A stretch of 64,000 nucleotides of DNA from Rotaria macrura (Eukaryota; Rotifera; Eurotatoria; Philodinida; Philodinidae). Positions 62,301 to 64,000 of the stretch are shown here, piece after piece (position 1 is the stretch's first letter; each line of letters opens with the position of its first letter). The translations under genes were made by a program, and so were the position numbers. The DNA lies in NCBI GenBank assembly GCA_900239685.1, contig OENT01000621.1, forward strand, positions 1-64,000. The letters run 5' to 3'. The notes below the pieces were generated by a model. The model ran no database searches, was not told the origin of the DNA, and saw only the letters and a list, made by a program, of their open reading frames with translations.

Positions 62301-63343
62301 AGTGCAGTATGATTAACTGTTTGGATTCGATTAACCGTATTGTTTTTTCTTTACATTATACACGCTTCATAACATAAGACACAAAAACAAGTAACTTGAT
62401 TGCAATCTTTGTTAGCGTATTGATATTTAACCACATTCGCATATTTATTTTACATACAAAATTGTAATCGATGAGCATGTGAGCAACTATTTTAGCTTTC
62501 AATCAATATGCACGAAAAACTAAGAAAAAAAATACTAGAAATGAAATGTATAAATTCTAAACTAATAGGCAATCAAAGACAAAGAATTGCGTGTAGGTGG
62601 TTATGTAAATTGATTTAAACGAGTTTTTGTGTATTTCATGTCCTGTTGCCTAGTGAATGCCAAAAAAACCCACGAGCAAGCTCGTTCTGTCTCCCAGCTA
62701 CGACATGTAAGAAAAAAAGAGCAGCAAATATATATATATATATATATATATGACTGTGTTATTATGAAGGACATGATACTCATTGAGTCGCAATTACCTA
62801 ACGAAAAAATCAAATATTTCTTCTCTCTGCTTCATCTGTTTCTCTTTTTTTTTGTTTCGAATATATATTCAGGAAGTATGGATTTTTTCAAATCATTAAT
62901 GATTGGTTTTATAATTATCAACGTGAGTCCTTTGCGCTCGTTAATAGTACACGACCTCTTTCGGTGGAAATGTTTCTTCTCTTTGTCCTCTAGATAAAAG
63001 GAACACAACCTCATGTGCTCTGCAAGCCGACAGACACATGCACCGATCATTGATTAGATATAATTGTTTGTCTTTTTTTACGTTCATGATTCACGATTAT
63101 TTACATAGGAATGTAGTAGATTTTTAAAAAAGTGAAGTAGGTGAAATTCTTATCGATATGAATACAACAAAGATATGCAGAGAATTCATTCGTTGATTTG
63201 TGTTTTTTTTTCAATTATTATTTTACATGAAGCTCATGATTAATTTTTGCTAAAAATTTGAATTACATGCTAGTTAGACTATATAATATATTTATTTTTA
63301 TTCAATATAGATATTCTGAGTGTGTGTTTGCATAACATCGAAC
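62301..63343. other. Intergenic upstream of the elongase gene
   Basis: Holds a (TA)n microsatellite at about 62728-62751 and unrecognised ORFs (62629-62997). The ACGAGCAAGCTCGT palindrome near 62671 is incidental. Just upstream of the elongase, TTATTCAATATAG near 63298-63310 is acceptor-like and may end a 5' UTR intron. Confidence 0.4.
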
Positions 63344-64000
63344 ATGGTTACCATCATGTCACACATCTCTGATTATTTTGAGCAATTCAATAGCTCATTA
63401 ACAGCTGCATCGCAGTCATCATCTCTATCTCACGATGTATCATCGTCAACGAATAAAATTCCACTTACATTCTATGTATTCGATTTCGAACGATATACTG
63501 ATGACATGGTAACATTACGAGATTTACGTACATATATGATCCAACGTTGGCATAATAGTTTTTTTTATGCTCTTGCATATTTATTTTTAATTTACAGTAT
63601 GCTATTGAACTCATTGGAAGATTCAAGATTCAACTGCTTTGTTTTTGTTAAATAATGTATTTCTTATTTTTAGCGGGTCAGATCTTTATGAAAAATAAAC
63701 CTCGATTTGAATTACGTTTGTGGTTAGCAGCATGGAATACATTGTTGGCATTGTTCTCAATCTTTGGAGGAATGAGGGTATTACCAGAATTAATCTATGT
63801 TATCTATAGACATGGTATTAAATATTCGATTTGTAATAATTCCAATGCGTTTGGTGTTGTCGGATTTTGGTACGAATCAACAAAAAACCGAACACCTAAA
63901 AAGAAACATTTATATTTAATCTTTCATTTTTGCTGTACTAGGACATGGGCATTTTGCTTTTCAAAGTTACCAGAACTAGTTGATACTGTTTTTATTGTAC
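63344..64000 (+). CDS. ELOVL6: ELOVL6-like very-long-chain fatty-acid elongase, 5' part (runs off the window)
   Basis: ELOVL6 is an ER-membrane condensing enzyme that adds two carbons to saturated C12-C16 acyl-CoA. The start gives MVTIMSHISDYFEQFNSS. Exon 1 (63344-63596) ends HNSFFYALAYLFLIY in phase 1; exon 2 (63674-63869) encodes GQIFMKNKPRFELRLWLAAW, then SIFGGMRVLPELIYVIYRHG; exon 3 (from 63942) gives WAFCFSKLPELVDTVFIV, the KxPELxDTxF block of elongases. Two hydrophobic segments are visible. The catalytic HxxHH box and the rest lie beyond 64000. Introns are GT-AG, 77 and 72 bp. FSIFG and KLPELVDT place it with ELOVL6 rather than ELOVL1/7; the paralogue (ELOVL3/6) cannot be settled from this part. 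Confidence 0.85.

Noticed and set aside
62629-62997. HEQARSVSQLRHV as a terminal exon for the stray UBE2D exon
   Set aside because: The only nearby acceptor puts a stop codon directly after the junction, and the residues do not match WTQKYAM.

Overview
The window is eukaryotic, AT-rich animal DNA with intron-containing genes, many introns only about 50-80 bp long. The best guess is a bdelloid rotifer (Rotaria/Adineta-like): the NHL-repeat protein at 32.9-34.7 kb carries the AGGNGKG-type blades that are heavily expanded in bdelloids, introns are compact, and conserved genes are separated by gene-poor AT-rich stretches. The taxon is inferred from style, not from a marker gene.

Layout. 1-5.9 kb: no gene, but several repeats, including a 168-bp hAT-like MITE with a perfect 8-bp target duplication and a ~250-bp fold-back repeat. 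5.99-14.86 kb (minus): RGP1 (Rab6 GEF subunit) followed 108 bp later by UBE3C (HECT ubiquitin ligase), with a splice-acceptor-like sequence directly against the UBE3C ATG. 16.55-19.24 kb (minus): a protein with a transposase-type paired HTH domain and two unusual C2H2 fingers. 19.2-28.1 kb: gene-poor, with one GC-richer exon-like island. 28.1-32.5 kb: DNAJA3 (mitochondrial Hsp40), SLC25A38 (mitochondrial glycine carrier) and, tail to tail, an unrecognised 200-aa ORF. 32.9-34.7 kb: a secreted or GPI-anchored NHL propeller protein. 34.7-39.6 kb: gene-poor. 39.6-41.6 kb: a Brat-like NHL protein without visible RING or B-box exons. 43.6-48.6 kb: a proline-rich protein whose ten reconstructed introns are all phase 1. 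49.1-56.6 kb (minus): complete OGDH (E1 of the 2-oxoglutarate dehydrogenase complex). 57.6-58.4 kb (plus): UBE2D (E2 ubiquitin-conjugating enzyme), divergent from OGDH across a ~1 kb region with a CRE and an E-box. 62.2 kb: an isolated second version of a UBE2D exon. 63.3 kb to the end: the 5' part of an ELOVL6-like fatty-acid elongase.

Most notable: (i) OGDH has two adjacent 103-nt exons, equal in length and phase and alternative in content, which must be mutually exclusive; (ii) the UBE2D reading frame is restored only by an AT-AC intron with a U2-like ATAAGT donor; (iii) a stray 60-nt exon 4 kb downstream of UBE2D matches its fifth exon codon for codon in length; (iv) RGP1-UBE3C looks like a possible trans-spliced gene pair. 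Functionally the genes are a mixed housekeeping set (ubiquitin pathway: UBE3C and UBE2D; mitochondria: DNAJA3, SLC25A38, OGDH; membrane traffic: RGP1; lipid synthesis: ELOVL6) and not a single pathway cluster. Gene models were read by eye from conserved residues and GT/AG sites, so exon edges are approximate unless stated.
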